Assembly: GCA_947599995.1 (NCBI GenBank)
Contig: CANQFW010000003.1
Location: forward strand, 1 to 34,687
Direction: 5' to 3'
Origin: an uncultured Clostridia bacterium
Lineage (GTDB): Bacteria > Bacillota > Clostridia > TANB77 > CAG-508
Length of the DNA stretch: 34,687 nucleotides
Part shown: positions 9,210 to 17,610 of the stretch, one piece after another
Numbering within the stretch: position 1 is the first letter of the stretch
Layout of the letters: each line of letters begins with the position of its first letter
The notes under the pieces: model-generated
Seen by the model: the letters and a program-made list of their open reading frames with translations, nothing else
What the model was told of the DNA's origin: nothing
The model's database searches: none
Position numbers and translations under genes: made by a program

Positions 9210-10907
9210 CTATATTGATTTCATCATATCCTTTAAATTTATTTGTATACTATTTCTATCATTAAAGGAATTAATTTCTAAATTTCCTGCCAAATCTACC
9301 TTATCTCCTATTTTGTACTCTTCTGATAAATTTCCCATGTTAAATCCAATTGCATCTATGTATGTATTTTGATTTGTTTTTAATGAAAGTTTTAAATGTT
9401 TACCTTCTGTTAATGCCCTTATTGAATCTATTTTTAGGTTTTTAAAGACAAATATCGGATTTTTATTTGCCTCTCCAAATGGTTCTAATAGATTTAAACT
9501 TTTTACCATTTCCTTAGAAATTGTGTTTACATTTAGAATACTATCAATTTTAATTATTGGTTCTACATCTTTTATATTAGCTTCTTCTACTATTTTATAA
9601 AATTTTTCTCTAAAATTATCAAAATTTTGTTTTTTCATTGAAAGACCAACTGCCATACTATGACCTCCAAACCCTTCTAAAACATCTTGACATTTCATTA
9701 AAGCCTCGTGTAAGTCAAAGCCTGGTATACTTCTTCCTGAACCCTTACCTATATTTGAGTCATTCTGCAAACATATTAATATGCATGGCTTAAAGAACAT
9801 TTCTGTAATTTTTGATGCTACAATTCCAATTACTCCACTATGCCAATTTTCACCAGCTAAAATTATGGAATTTTCATCTTCTAATTTTTGTTTTTTTATT
9901 TGAATCAATACCTCATCAAATATCTTTTTTTCTTCTGATTGCCTGTCATTGTTATATTTTTTTAGGCTTTGAGCTAAGTTTTTTGCATCTTCGCAATTAG
10001 TTGATAGAAGTAATTTTAGAGCCTCATTTGCAAATCCCATTCTTCCACATGCATTAATTCTTGGTGCTACTCCGAATGAGACTACAGAAGAATCTACTTT
10101 TTTCATTCCTATCTCTTCTATAATTGCTTTAAGTCCTAAATTTTTTGTACAAGCTACCAGTTTTAAGCCTAATTTTGTAATTACTCTATTTTCGTCAACT
10201 AATGGGACTATATCTGATATTGTTCCTAAAGAAACTATGTCTAGGTACTTTAAGTATTCTTTCTCATCTAATGACAGTCTTTTACTTATTGCTTGCGTAA
10301 GCTTAAAAACGACTCCCACTCCTGCTAGTTCTCTAAATTCATATTCATTATCTTTTCTTTTACAGTCTACCACCGCTATAGCATTTGGAATTTCTTCTCC
10401 TGGTTCGTGGTGATCTGTTACTATTGTTTCCATTCCTAATGTTTTTGCGTAATCTACTTCCTCCACTCCTGTTATTCCACAATCTACCGTTATCATCAAA
10501 GTATTTCCATCATTTGCAATCTTTCTTACCGCTTCTTTATTTAGACCATATCCTTCGCTTAATCTGTTTGGAATATATTCTGATACATTTAGCCCTCTAT
10601 CTTTTAAAAAACTTTTTAACACCGTTATACTTGTTATTCCATCTACATCATAATCTCCATAAATTACAACTTTTTCTTTTTTATGTATTGCATCAATTAT
10701 TCTTTCTACTGCCTTTTTCATATCTGGCATATTAAATGGATTGTAAAAGTCGTTTCTGGTTGGATTTAAAAATATTTCTGCTTTTTCAGCTGTTATGTTT
10801 CTGTTTACCAATACAGTTGCAAGTAATTTATTGATTTTGTACTTTTCTTGAATTTTTTTTATTTCTTCTTCATTTACATCGTTATAATATTGCCATTTTT
10901 TACTCAT
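9210..10907 (-). CDS. recJ: Single-stranded-DNA-specific 5'-3' exonuclease RecJ
   Basis: RecJ is a DHH-family nuclease that resects 5' ends in recombination and mismatch or base-excision repair. The protein is 565 residues from the ATG at 10907. A longer frame could begin at GTG 10949 but would only add a Lys/Arg-rich stretch with no homologous look; the 10907 ATG has a GAAGGA site about 12 nt upstream. Motifs are GDYDVDG (about 84-90), ITVDCG, TDHH (about 164-167), RINACGRMG and the DHHA1 motif GGHSMAVGLSM. The C-terminal OB-like domain ends in QINLKDMMKSI. It is driven by the promoter at 10975-11003 and probably heads the recJ-relA-MBL transcript. Confidence 0.95.
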   Translation of the reverse strand: MSKKWQYYNDVNEEEIKKIQEKYKINKLLATVLVNRNITAEKAEIFLNPTRNDFYNPFNMPDMKKAVERIIDAIHKKEKVVIYGDYDVDGITSITVLKSFLKDRGLNVSEYIPNRLSEGYGLNKEAVRKIANDGNTLMITVDCGITGVEEVDYAKTLGMETIVTDHHEPGEEIPNAIAVVDCKRKDNEYEFRELAGVGVVFKLTQAISKRLSLDEKEYLKYLDIVSLGTISDIVPLVDENRVITKLGLKLVACTKNLGLKAIIEEIGMKKVDSSVVSFGVAPRINACGRMGFANEALKLLLSTNCEDAKNLAQSLKKYNNDRQSEEKKIFDEVLIQIKKQKLEDENSIILAGENWHSGVIGIVASKITEMFFKPCILICLQNDSNIGKGSGRSIPGFDLHEALMKCQDVLEGFGGHSMAVGLSMKKQNFDNFREKFYKIVEEANIKDVEPIIKIDSILNVNTISKEMVKSLNLLEPFGEANKNPIFVFKNLKIDSIRALTEGKHLKLSLKTNQNTYIDAIGFNMGNLSEEYKIGDKVDLAGNLEINSFNDRNSIQINLKDMMKSI

Positions 10908-10974
10908 TATTTTTTCATTCCTTCTTTTATCTTTTTTATTACATAACACTTATAATTATTTTCATTTTTTTCTT

Positions 10975-11003
10975 ATAATATCATTGTTTTTCATAATTGT
11001 AAA
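10975..11003 (-). promoter_or_regulatory. Sigma-A-type promoter of recJ
   Basis: The minus strand reads TTTACA, 17 nt, TATTAT. The promoter lies about 70 nt before the preferred recJ start. Confidence 0.7.
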
Positions 11004-11068
11004 GAGAATTTTTAATTATTTATGCTTATGTAGTTAACTTGTCTTCGGATAGATCTTATGCTATATAT

Positions 11069-11866
11069 TTATCTGTTTTTAAACGTTACATCTTTATTTG
11101 GAATGTACTTTACAACTTCAATATTACTGTTCATACTTCGCTTACACATACAATTATATACCTTATCACGTAACTCCTTTTTTTGATCTTTTGAATTTAA
11201 ATTTTTATTAGCAAAAAATGGCCCATCTATATATGTTACAATTCTTACCTTTTTCTTATTTTTCCCATAGCTTTGATATGTATTTGTCATACAATATGTG
11301 GCTTTTTCAAGCTCTACTGGATATTTAAAAGACACATCTTTAAAAGGTCTTATTTTAGTATAATATGGCCAAATATGTGCTTCTGGGTAAATTGTTATTG
11401 AATGTTTTTTTTCTATGTGATACTTTATAGATTTTAAAAAGTTCTTCATTCCATCTTTTTTGTTTGGAATTGGTATAGCTCCAAATAATTGAATACTATT
11501 TCCTAAAAACTTCATTGATACATTCTCTGGATTCACTATAAAATGATTTCTTTTTGGGTATACTGGCAAACTTGGAATAAAAACATCTGCAAATGGCTGC
11601 GTATGATTTACGTATATAAAATATCCATCTTTTTTATACTGTTTCAACTTCTCTTTTCCTATATATTTTATTCTAAATTTTAATTTTCCATATAAAATTT
11701 TAATAGGCATGCTTAATATATTTTGAATAAAAAAAGAGCAAAAATCCCATAAGGGATTTTTATGTATGTATTTATAGTTTTTATCTATTACCCTAGGGAC
11801 TATATTTGCTCTAGAAAATTCATCATTTAGTTCGTCATTATAATAATAAACTTCTTTTTTTTTCAT
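11069..11866 (-). CDS. PlsC-like lysophospholipid/glycerolipid acyltransferase
   Basis: This 265-residue protein of the PlsC/LPLAT acyltransferase superfamily transfers acyl chains to a lipid or polyol acceptor at the membrane. The catalytic histidine is in YVNHTQPFAD (H88, D94). The His-Asp spacing is five residues rather than the usual four of the HX4D motif. The second block IYPEAHIW (161-164) stands for the family's PEG-type motif. A hydrophobic stretch at about residues 45-60 may anchor it. It is the third gene of an apparent operon with the GT8-acyltransferase fusion (101 nt upstream) and a GT8 enzyme. The acceptor is unknown; involvement in a glycolipid or polymer anchor is inferred from context only. 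Confidence 0.75.
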   Translation of the reverse strand: MKKKEVYYYNDELNDEFSRANIVPRVIDKNYKYIHKNPLWDFCSFFIQNILSMPIKILYGKLKFRIKYIGKEKLKQYKKDGYFIYVNHTQPFADVFIPSLPVYPKRNHFIVNPENVSMKFLGNSIQLFGAIPIPNKKDGMKNFLKSIKYHIEKKHSITIYPEAHIWPYYTKIRPFKDVSFKYPVELEKATYCMTNTYQSYGKNKKKVRIVTYIDGPFFANKNLNSKDQKKELRDKVYNCMCKRSMNSNIEVVKYIPNKDVTFKNR

Positions 11867-11967
11867 TGCTATTTATTTGTATTATTAGAAGATAATACAT
11901 TCTCCTTCTATATATTTATTCGTAGATTTAATGCAAAATAATTTATAACATTATAATCAAATTTAGT

Positions 11968-13776
11968 TTATATTTTTTCTTCCTCTAAATGTTTTTTCTC
12001 CGTACTGTACTCCAACGGAATTTTGTAAAAGTCTTCATAAATTTGTTTCCAAATCTCAGCATTTTTTTCTCTCATAATGTTTGCATTTTCTTTTTCAGAT
12101 AATTTTTCATTTGGGTAAATTGGTTTTTCAATATTTATAATATATTCTTGTACGAAAAATCCATCTTCTCCTATTATATTACTGTCTTGCATTGTTATAA
12201 AAATTGGGATGACTGGGACATTATTTTTAGCAGCAAATTTATATGCACCTATTTTTAGTGGCTTTGGTTTTTTATAATTCCACCACATACTTTGTTCTGG
12301 ATATATAAGTATAAAATCTTTTCTTTGTAATATGCTATCTACCGCTCTTAAAAACTCCTTCATTGTTTCAATATTGGAGCTTAATGGTAGAGTATCACAG
12401 TTTCTAAAGAAAAATCCATATAATCCTGGAAAATTAGTGTAATTTCCTTCTCTTATTACTTTATATAGTTTTTTCTCCTTGTCTTGACCAGCTTCTCTAA
12501 AAGTTTTTTCTATTGCAAATGAATCGAATGGATTGAAATGATTACATGTTATAATTGCTCCTGATTTAACATTTTTCAAATATTCAATCCCCTTTATTTC
12601 TTTTATAATTAATTTATTATCATTTAATAAATCATCTAAAAATTTTTTTCCCATACGGTTAGCAATTATATTTTTTATTCTACTTGAACTCTTTTTTTGA
12701 AGATAGTCTACTTCTCCTGGATTTAAAGGTATTGTTGGTGGGTCATCTTCAACATCTATATCAAATGTTCCATTTTTCTCATATTCTTCTATCTTTTTTA
12801 GAATTTTCAATCTTTCTTCGGATTTTTCTATTTCATTTCTTCCTTGGTAAAATCTTCTGTCATCTCCTACACAAGATGTTTCCATTTTTGCTAGTTTTTG
12901 AAGGTTTTTATATTGCTCCATGTCTCTAAATTTTTCTTGATCCGTATATGATTGCTTCATATTGATTAAATCATCATTGAACTCCGTTTTCTTTGCATAA
13001 TTCCAAAAATATTCTTGATATAAAACATTATCAAAATGACATGGTTTATATATTAAATTATAGTGTATTATTTTTATATCTTTTTCTTTTATTTCATCTG
13101 TAGGTATTGGCATTCTATCCCATACTTTACTAATTATCTTAGTTCTACCTTTGCATAATCTATTTAAATAGTCTTGGTCTTGTGCAACAGTAAATTTTAT
13201 AGATTCTAGTAAATATAAGAATTTTGCCTGAAAATCAAATTTTCTCATTTCATCTAAATTCATTAGTAATATTCCTGCATTAAAATAATTCTCGTGTTTT
13301 GCAACTCCTACTACCCTTTCTGCATAATCAGAGAAAATTTCTGAATTTTGTATAACATCATCTGGAGCTGCTGCAATTAAATTTTCTTCTACATCCATAT
13401 TATATAATTCTGAAATATCTCCTAAAACAACAATATCACTATCTAGATATATTGCTTTATTATATTGTGGATATAAATTCGGAATAAATAATCTATAATA
13501 TGTTGTTTGAGTATAGTAATCTCTGGTATATAATTTGTCTTTTACTTCTTCTATATAATAGTTTAAATCTACAAATTCTATTTTTACATTATCTCTTTCA
13601 TATTTTAATATTTTCTTTTTATTCCCTTCAGTGATATTTGTGTATAATATTTTTATTGCGTAGTTGTAATCTTTTGATGCATTTTCTATTAAAGATTCTA
13701 ATGCTACTGCTAAAAATGGTGCATATCCATCATCTACTGCAAAAAATATCGGTATTATTTCATTATCTTTTTCCAT
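11968..13776 (-). CDS. Fusion of a GT8 glycosyltransferase and a PlsC-like acyltransferase
   Basis: This 602-residue protein has two catalytic modules. Residues 1 to about 265 are a family 8 retaining glycosyltransferase: IPIFFAVDDGYAP at the start, the metal-binding DSD at 112-114 in YLDSDIVVLGD, FNAGILLMNLDEMR, DQDYLNRL, and the late IIHYNLIYKPCHF. A charged linker (about 270-370) follows. Residues from about 375 form an acyltransferase with CNHFNPFDSF (H413, D418, normal HX4D spacing) and YPEQSMWW (493-496). Joining sugar transfer and acyl transfer in one chain suggests consecutive steps on one glycolipid or lipid-linked glycan. The ATG at 13776 follows AAAGGAAAGAGG. The gene lies 62 nt downstream of another GT8 gene. 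Confidence 0.88.
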   Translation of the reverse strand: MEKDNEIIPIFFAVDDGYAPFLAVALESLIENASKDYNYAIKILYTNITEGNKKKILKYERDNVKIEFVDLNYYIEEVKDKLYTRDYYTQTTYYRLFIPNLYPQYNKAIYLDSDIVVLGDISELYNMDVEENLIAAAPDDVIQNSEIFSDYAERVVGVAKHENYFNAGILLMNLDEMRKFDFQAKFLYLLESIKFTVAQDQDYLNRLCKGRTKIISKVWDRMPIPTDEIKEKDIKIIHYNLIYKPCHFDNVLYQEYFWNYAKKTEFNDDLINMKQSYTDQEKFRDMEQYKNLQKLAKMETSCVGDDRRFYQGRNEIEKSEERLKILKKIEEYEKNGTFDIDVEDDPPTIPLNPGEVDYLQKKSSSRIKNIIANRMGKKFLDDLLNDNKLIIKEIKGIEYLKNVKSGAIITCNHFNPFDSFAIEKTFREAGQDKEKKLYKVIREGNYTNFPGLYGFFFRNCDTLPLSSNIETMKEFLRAVDSILQRKDFILIYPEQSMWWNYKKPKPLKIGAYKFAAKNNVPVIPIFITMQDSNIIGEDGFFVQEYIINIEKPIYPNEKLSEKENANIMREKNAEIWKQIYEDFYKIPLEYSTEKKHLEEEKI

Positions 13777-13838
13777 TTATGAGTCCTCTTTCCTTTTTTT
13801 AAAGCATAGATTATTTTAGGCAATAAATACATGACTTT

Positions 13839-14690
13839 TTATCTTCCTTCAAATTCAACCTGCTTCTTTCTATTATTATATATTTCTTTCAAATTCAAAT
13901 ATTCATTTAAATCATCATCAAAATAATAGCATTTTAATACTTTATGTACTTGGTCCACATTCCATTGTTTAAAATTTTCTATATATGGATAGGGGCGAAA
14001 TATTAGTCTTTTACAGAAGTGACAAATCACTGTGTCCTTTTTATTGAATTTAGATTGCTCATTATATATTCTCGGCAAAATTTTTTTCTTAGTTGTTGAC
14101 CAAAATATTGCATCTTGATCAGCAAAAAGTAGCTTTTTTGTTTTTATCAATTTTCTCGCTTTCTCTAAAAGTCCTGTTTCTTTTATTTTTTTGATATTTA
14201 ATAAAAGCATTCCTGCATTTATGTAGTCATGTCTAATAAACCAGCGCCCGTACTTTTCTTTTACTGCTGCATATTCATATTCTTCTATATTAATATTATA
14301 CAATTTTGATATATCGTCCCCTACCATTATATCTATATCTAAATATAATATTTTATCTGGTATAATATCTATTTTATCTGCAAGCAATCTGAGTAGTGTA
14401 TATGGAGTACAATATGCGGTTTCATTTGCACAGTTTTTGAATTCTTTTTCATAAATATCTGTCACATCTATTTTAGTTACATTGTTTTCTTTTCTCTTTG
14501 ATTTGACAACCTCGTTTAAAAATGTTATCTGTTCGTCTGTTATGCTTTCATATTCTGATTTTAATCTTGTAGCACACATTGTAAAAATGTAGATATTTAT
14601 TGGTTCTTTAGTTCTATTTGTTATAGAGATTAATTGTGTTAGTGCTCCATCAAATACTTTTTTATTTCCACATAATAATATATTTACCAT
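13839..14690 (-). CDS. GT8 family glycosyltransferase
   Basis: This 283-residue enzyme is a short GT8 glycosyltransferase using a nucleotide sugar. The metal-binding motif is DID (118-120) in ILYLDIDIMVGDD. YINAGMLLLNIKKIKETG and ADQDAIFWS follow, and the terminal metal/phosphate histidine is probably in VICHFCKRL. The N-terminal strand MVNILLCGNKKVFDG is slightly divergent from the family. The ATG at 14690 follows AGAGGAAA. It is the first gene of the glycosyltransferase/acyltransferase operon, with a strong promoter at 14721-14749. Donor and acceptor sugars cannot be read from sequence. Confidence 0.85.
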   Translation of the reverse strand: MVNILLCGNKKVFDGALTQLISITNRTKEPINIYIFTMCATRLKSEYESITDEQITFLNEVVKSKRKENNVTKIDVTDIYEKEFKNCANETAYCTPYTLLRLLADKIDIIPDKILYLDIDIMVGDDISKLYNINIEEYEYAAVKEKYGRWFIRHDYINAGMLLLNIKKIKETGLLEKARKLIKTKKLLFADQDAIFWSTTKKKILPRIYNEQSKFNKKDTVICHFCKRLIFRPYPYIENFKQWNVDQVHKVLKCYYFDDDLNEYLNLKEIYNNRKKQVEFEGR

Positions 14691-14720
14691 ATTTTCCTCT
14701 TTTATTTTAAAATCTCTATT

Positions 14721-14749
14721 AGTATACTTTTTTTTTTATTAATTGTCAA
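14721..14749 (-). promoter_or_regulatory. Strong sigma-A-type promoter of the GT8/acyltransferase operon
   Basis: The minus strand reads TTGACA, a 17-nt A-rich spacer, TATACT. This is close to consensus. Confidence 0.8.
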
Positions 14750-14763
14750 GTTACATAAAATAT

Positions 14764-14830
14764 GCTTTTCACTACATATTACCTGGTAAAAAGTTAGTTT
14801 AACCAGTAACTAAAATTTGTAGTGAAAAGC
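14764..14830 (-). terminator. 67-bp imperfect inverted repeat after the M50 protease gene
   Basis: The ends GCTTTTCACTACA and TGTAGTGAAAAGC are perfect 13-bp complements. Inner ACCTGGTAAA and TTTAACCAGT segments also pair imperfectly. Lying 6 nt past the M50 stop, it is probably a terminator, although the downstream T run is weak; a small mobile palindrome is an alternative. Confidence 0.5.
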
Positions 14831-14836
14831 TTATGT

Positions 14837-15562
14837 TTAAAAGAATATTCCTACTAAATTGATAATTAGCTTATATACTAAATTAATTATTGGAGAAATA
14901 ATATTGCCAGCTATTCCCGTAATCCAAAGAAATATAAAAACAAAATAAAATATGTTTTCATAATTTTCGAACCATACCTTTGCTTTATATGGTAAAAAAG
15001 GTTTTATTACTTTAGAGCCATCAAGTGGATGGAGTGGGATCAAATTAAACACCCCAAGTCCAACATTTATTGAAATTGCATATAGTATCATTGGCATTAT
15101 TATTTGTAAAATTCTCGATGTATTTACTGCTGAAATTGCAAATTTATTTATAGATGCATATATAAATGCTAAAACAATTGCTAAAATAAAATTCATTAGA
15201 GGCCCAGCAATTGACACCAATGCATTAGCCTTATCCATTGACATATCTCTATTAAAATTTCTTGGATTTACTTGTACAGGTTTTCCCCATCCAAATCCCG
15301 CAAATAATAGCATTATTGAACCTATTGGATCTAAATGTGCAAATGGATTTAGTGACAACCTTCCTTCCATTCTTGGAGTATCGTCTCCTAGTTTGTCTGC
15401 TACAAATGCGTGTGCAAATTCATGGAATGTTATTGCAACAAGAACTCCTGGTATTGTAAGTAAAAGTGCTATTAAACTTGCAGTATTTGATAAGTACCTT
15501 GAAAGCCCTGTTATTACCATTAATATTATTATGGCATATAATATTCTTTTGTCAAAATACAT
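14837..15562 (-). CDS. M50 (site-2-protease-like) membrane metalloprotease, YwhC-like
   Basis: This 241-residue polytopic membrane zinc protease is of the short S2P group that lacks a PDZ domain. The active site is HEFAH in the third hydrophobic segment (about residues 46-50), and the second motif is NLIPLHPLDGSKV, whose Asp completes zinc binding. At least five membrane segments are evident. The start is ATG 15562, which has GGAG 8 nt upstream; a longer frame to 15670 has a Lys/Asn-rich non-homologous extension and is rejected. The substrate is unknown. It has its own promoter at 15636-15664. Confidence 0.9.
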   Translation of the reverse strand: MYFDKRILYAIIILMVITGLSRYLSNTASLIALLLTIPGVLVAITFHEFAHAFVADKLGDDTPRMEGRLSLNPFAHLDPIGSIMLLFAGFGWGKPVQVNPRNFNRDMSMDKANALVSIAGPLMNFILAIVLAFIYASINKFAISAVNTSRILQIIMPMILYAISINVGLGVFNLIPLHPLDGSKVIKPFLPYKAKVWFENYENIFYFVFIFLWITGIAGNIISPIINLVYKLIINLVGIFF

Positions 15563-15635
15563 ATAAATTCTCCTTTCATTTATATTTTCATTCCAATTAT
15601 ATGTTTTTTGCTTAAATAAATTTTCTTTTTCGTTT

Positions 15636-15664
15636 ATTTTATTATTGTGATGGATTAATGTCAA
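15636..15664 (-). promoter_or_regulatory. Sigma-A-type promoter of the M50 protease gene
   Basis: The minus strand reads TTGACA, 17 nt, TAAAAT. It overlaps the short gap after the ABC transporter stop at 15687. Confidence 0.65.
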
Positions 15665-15686
15665 GTACAAGTATTTAATTTTTGCA

Positions 15687-17561
15687 TTATTCTAATTCAA
15701 ATACTCCTGTATATAATTTATAATATTGTCCTTTTTGATTAATTAGATCTCCATGATTTCCTCTTTCTATTATTTTGCCTTTATCCATAACCATAATTGC
15801 TTTTGAGTTTCTTACTGTTGAAAGTCTATGAGCTATTACAAATACCGTTCTTCCTTCCATTAAATTATCCATTCCATCTTGAACTATTTTTTCTGTTCTC
15901 GTATCTATACTTGAAGTTGCTTCATCAAGTATCATTACTGGTGGGTCACAAAGAGCACATCTTGCAATTGCCAAAAGCTGTCTTTGCCCTTGAGACAAGC
16001 TTGCTCCATCTCCCGAAAGTTCTGTATCATACCCGTTTGGAAGTCTAGTAATAAAATCATGTGCGTTAGCAAGTTTGCTAGCTTCTATTACTTCTTCATC
16101 AGTTGCATCTTCCTTTCCATATTTTATGTTATCCTTAATTGTCCCTGTAAATAAGTGAGTATCTTGTAAAACCATTCCAAGAGAAAATCTTAAATCCTCT
16201 TTTTTTATTTCATTTATATTTATTCCATCATATATAATTTTGCCATCTTTAATATCATAAAAACGATTTATTAGATTTGTAATTGTAGTCTTTCCTGCCC
16301 CTGTTGCTCCAACAAATGCAATTTTTTGTCCAGGTTTTGCATATAGGCTAATGTTGTGTAATACTTTCTTATCTTCTTCATAGCCAAAATCCACATTCTT
16401 AAATTCTATATTTCCTGCTAAATTTATATATTCTACTGTGCCATCTGAATGAGGATATTTCCATGCCCATTTATTTGTCCTTTTCTTAACTTCTATAAGT
16501 TTTCCATTTTCTTCTTTTACATTTACTAAACAAACTTTACCTTCGTTTTTTTCAGGTTCTTCATCCATAAATTCGAATATTCTTTTTGCTCCTGCTACTG
16601 CCATAACAATTGAATTTAATTGTCTAGAGACTTCATTTATTGGTCTTATGAAAGTTTTACTTAGTTGCAAAAAGGCAACTATTAGGCCTACTGTCACATT
16701 TCCTATTCCATTCACTGCAAGTAGACCTCCAGCTATTGCAAGTACTGCATATAATGTATTTCCAAGATTTCCATTTACTGGTCCTATACAGTTTACAAAT
16801 TTATTTGCATTATAAGCATTTTCTGCCAATTCATCATTTAATTTATCAAATTTTTCTTTTGCTCTATCTTCATAACAAAAAACTTTTACAACCTTTTGTC
16901 CATTTATCATTTCTTCAATATAACCATTTAATTTGCCAACAGATTCTTGTTGTTTAATAAAATATTTTCCGCTTCTAGATGTCATAAATTTTGTTACTGT
17001 TAGTATTATTCCCAAAAATCCTAAAACAACTAATGTTAAATAAATGTTAGTCACTACCATTGAAACAAATATTACCACTATTGTTATAATTACAGAAAAT
17101 GTCTGAGGTATACTTTGAGATAACATCTGACTTAACGTATCTGTATCATTTGTATATCTACTCATTATATCTCCATGTGAATGAGTATCAAAATATCTTA
17201 TTGGAAGATTTTGCATTTTTACAAACATTTCATCACGAATTTGTTTTAAAGTTCCTTCTGAAACTTTAACCATTAATCTACTTGATAAAAATCCTGCAAT
17301 AACTCCCACTCCGTAAATTAATGCCATTGTTATAATTGCCTTAATAAGTAGACTATATGTAGGATTTTGACTTCCAACAAGAGGAATTATATAATCATCA
17401 ATTAATGTTTGCAGATAAAGATTTGCAGCAACCGATGATGCAGTACTTAGTAAAAGGCTGATAATTACAATAAATAGTCTTAATTTATAGTTTCTAGCAA
17501 GATATTTAAAAACTCTACCTAAAACCTTAAAATCTATTCTTCCTTTTTGTTTCTCCTTCAT
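15687..17561 (-). CDS. Heterodimeric ABC exporter, catalytically complete subunit
   Basis: This type I ABC exporter half (membrane domain fused to ATPase) is 624 residues from ATG 17561 (GGAAAG 11 nt upstream). An alternative ATG at 17624 overlaps the upstream gene by 14 nt and adds 21 basic residues without a good ribosome site. Six membrane helices precede the nucleotide-binding domain. That domain has Walker A GATGAGKTT, signature LSQGQRQ, Walker B VMILDEATSSID with catalytic Glu, and H-loop VIAHRLSTV. It pairs with the upstream subunit, whose catalytic residues are degenerate, as in BmrCD/TM287-288-type multidrug exporters. An inserted basic segment (KKRTNKWAWKYPHSDG) lies just before the ATPase domain. 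The substrate is unknown. Confidence 0.92.
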   Translation of the reverse strand: MKEKQKGRIDFKVLGRVFKYLARNYKLRLFIVIISLLLSTASSVAANLYLQTLIDDYIIPLVGSQNPTYSLLIKAIITMALIYGVGVIAGFLSSRLMVKVSEGTLKQIRDEMFVKMQNLPIRYFDTHSHGDIMSRYTNDTDTLSQMLSQSIPQTFSVIITIVVIFVSMVVTNIYLTLVVLGFLGIILTVTKFMTSRSGKYFIKQQESVGKLNGYIEEMINGQKVVKVFCYEDRAKEKFDKLNDELAENAYNANKFVNCIGPVNGNLGNTLYAVLAIAGGLLAVNGIGNVTVGLIVAFLQLSKTFIRPINEVSRQLNSIVMAVAGAKRIFEFMDEEPEKNEGKVCLVNVKEENGKLIEVKKRTNKWAWKYPHSDGTVEYINLAGNIEFKNVDFGYEEDKKVLHNISLYAKPGQKIAFVGATGAGKTTITNLINRFYDIKDGKIIYDGININEIKKEDLRFSLGMVLQDTHLFTGTIKDNIKYGKEDATDEEVIEASKLANAHDFITRLPNGYDTELSGDGASLSQGQRQLLAIARCALCDPPVMILDEATSSIDTRTEKIVQDGMDNLMEGRTVFVIAHRLSTVRNSKAIMVMDKGKIIERGNHGDLINQKGQYYKLYTGVFELE

Positions 17562-17610
17562 TATTAATTTCTTTCCTTTCTTATGCACGAATTGGATTGT
17601 AATTCTTTTT

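Noticed and set aside
15563..15670. N-terminal extension of the M50 protease
   Set aside because: The 36 added residues are Asn/Lys-rich and not like the family, and the GGAG site clearly belongs to ATG 15562.
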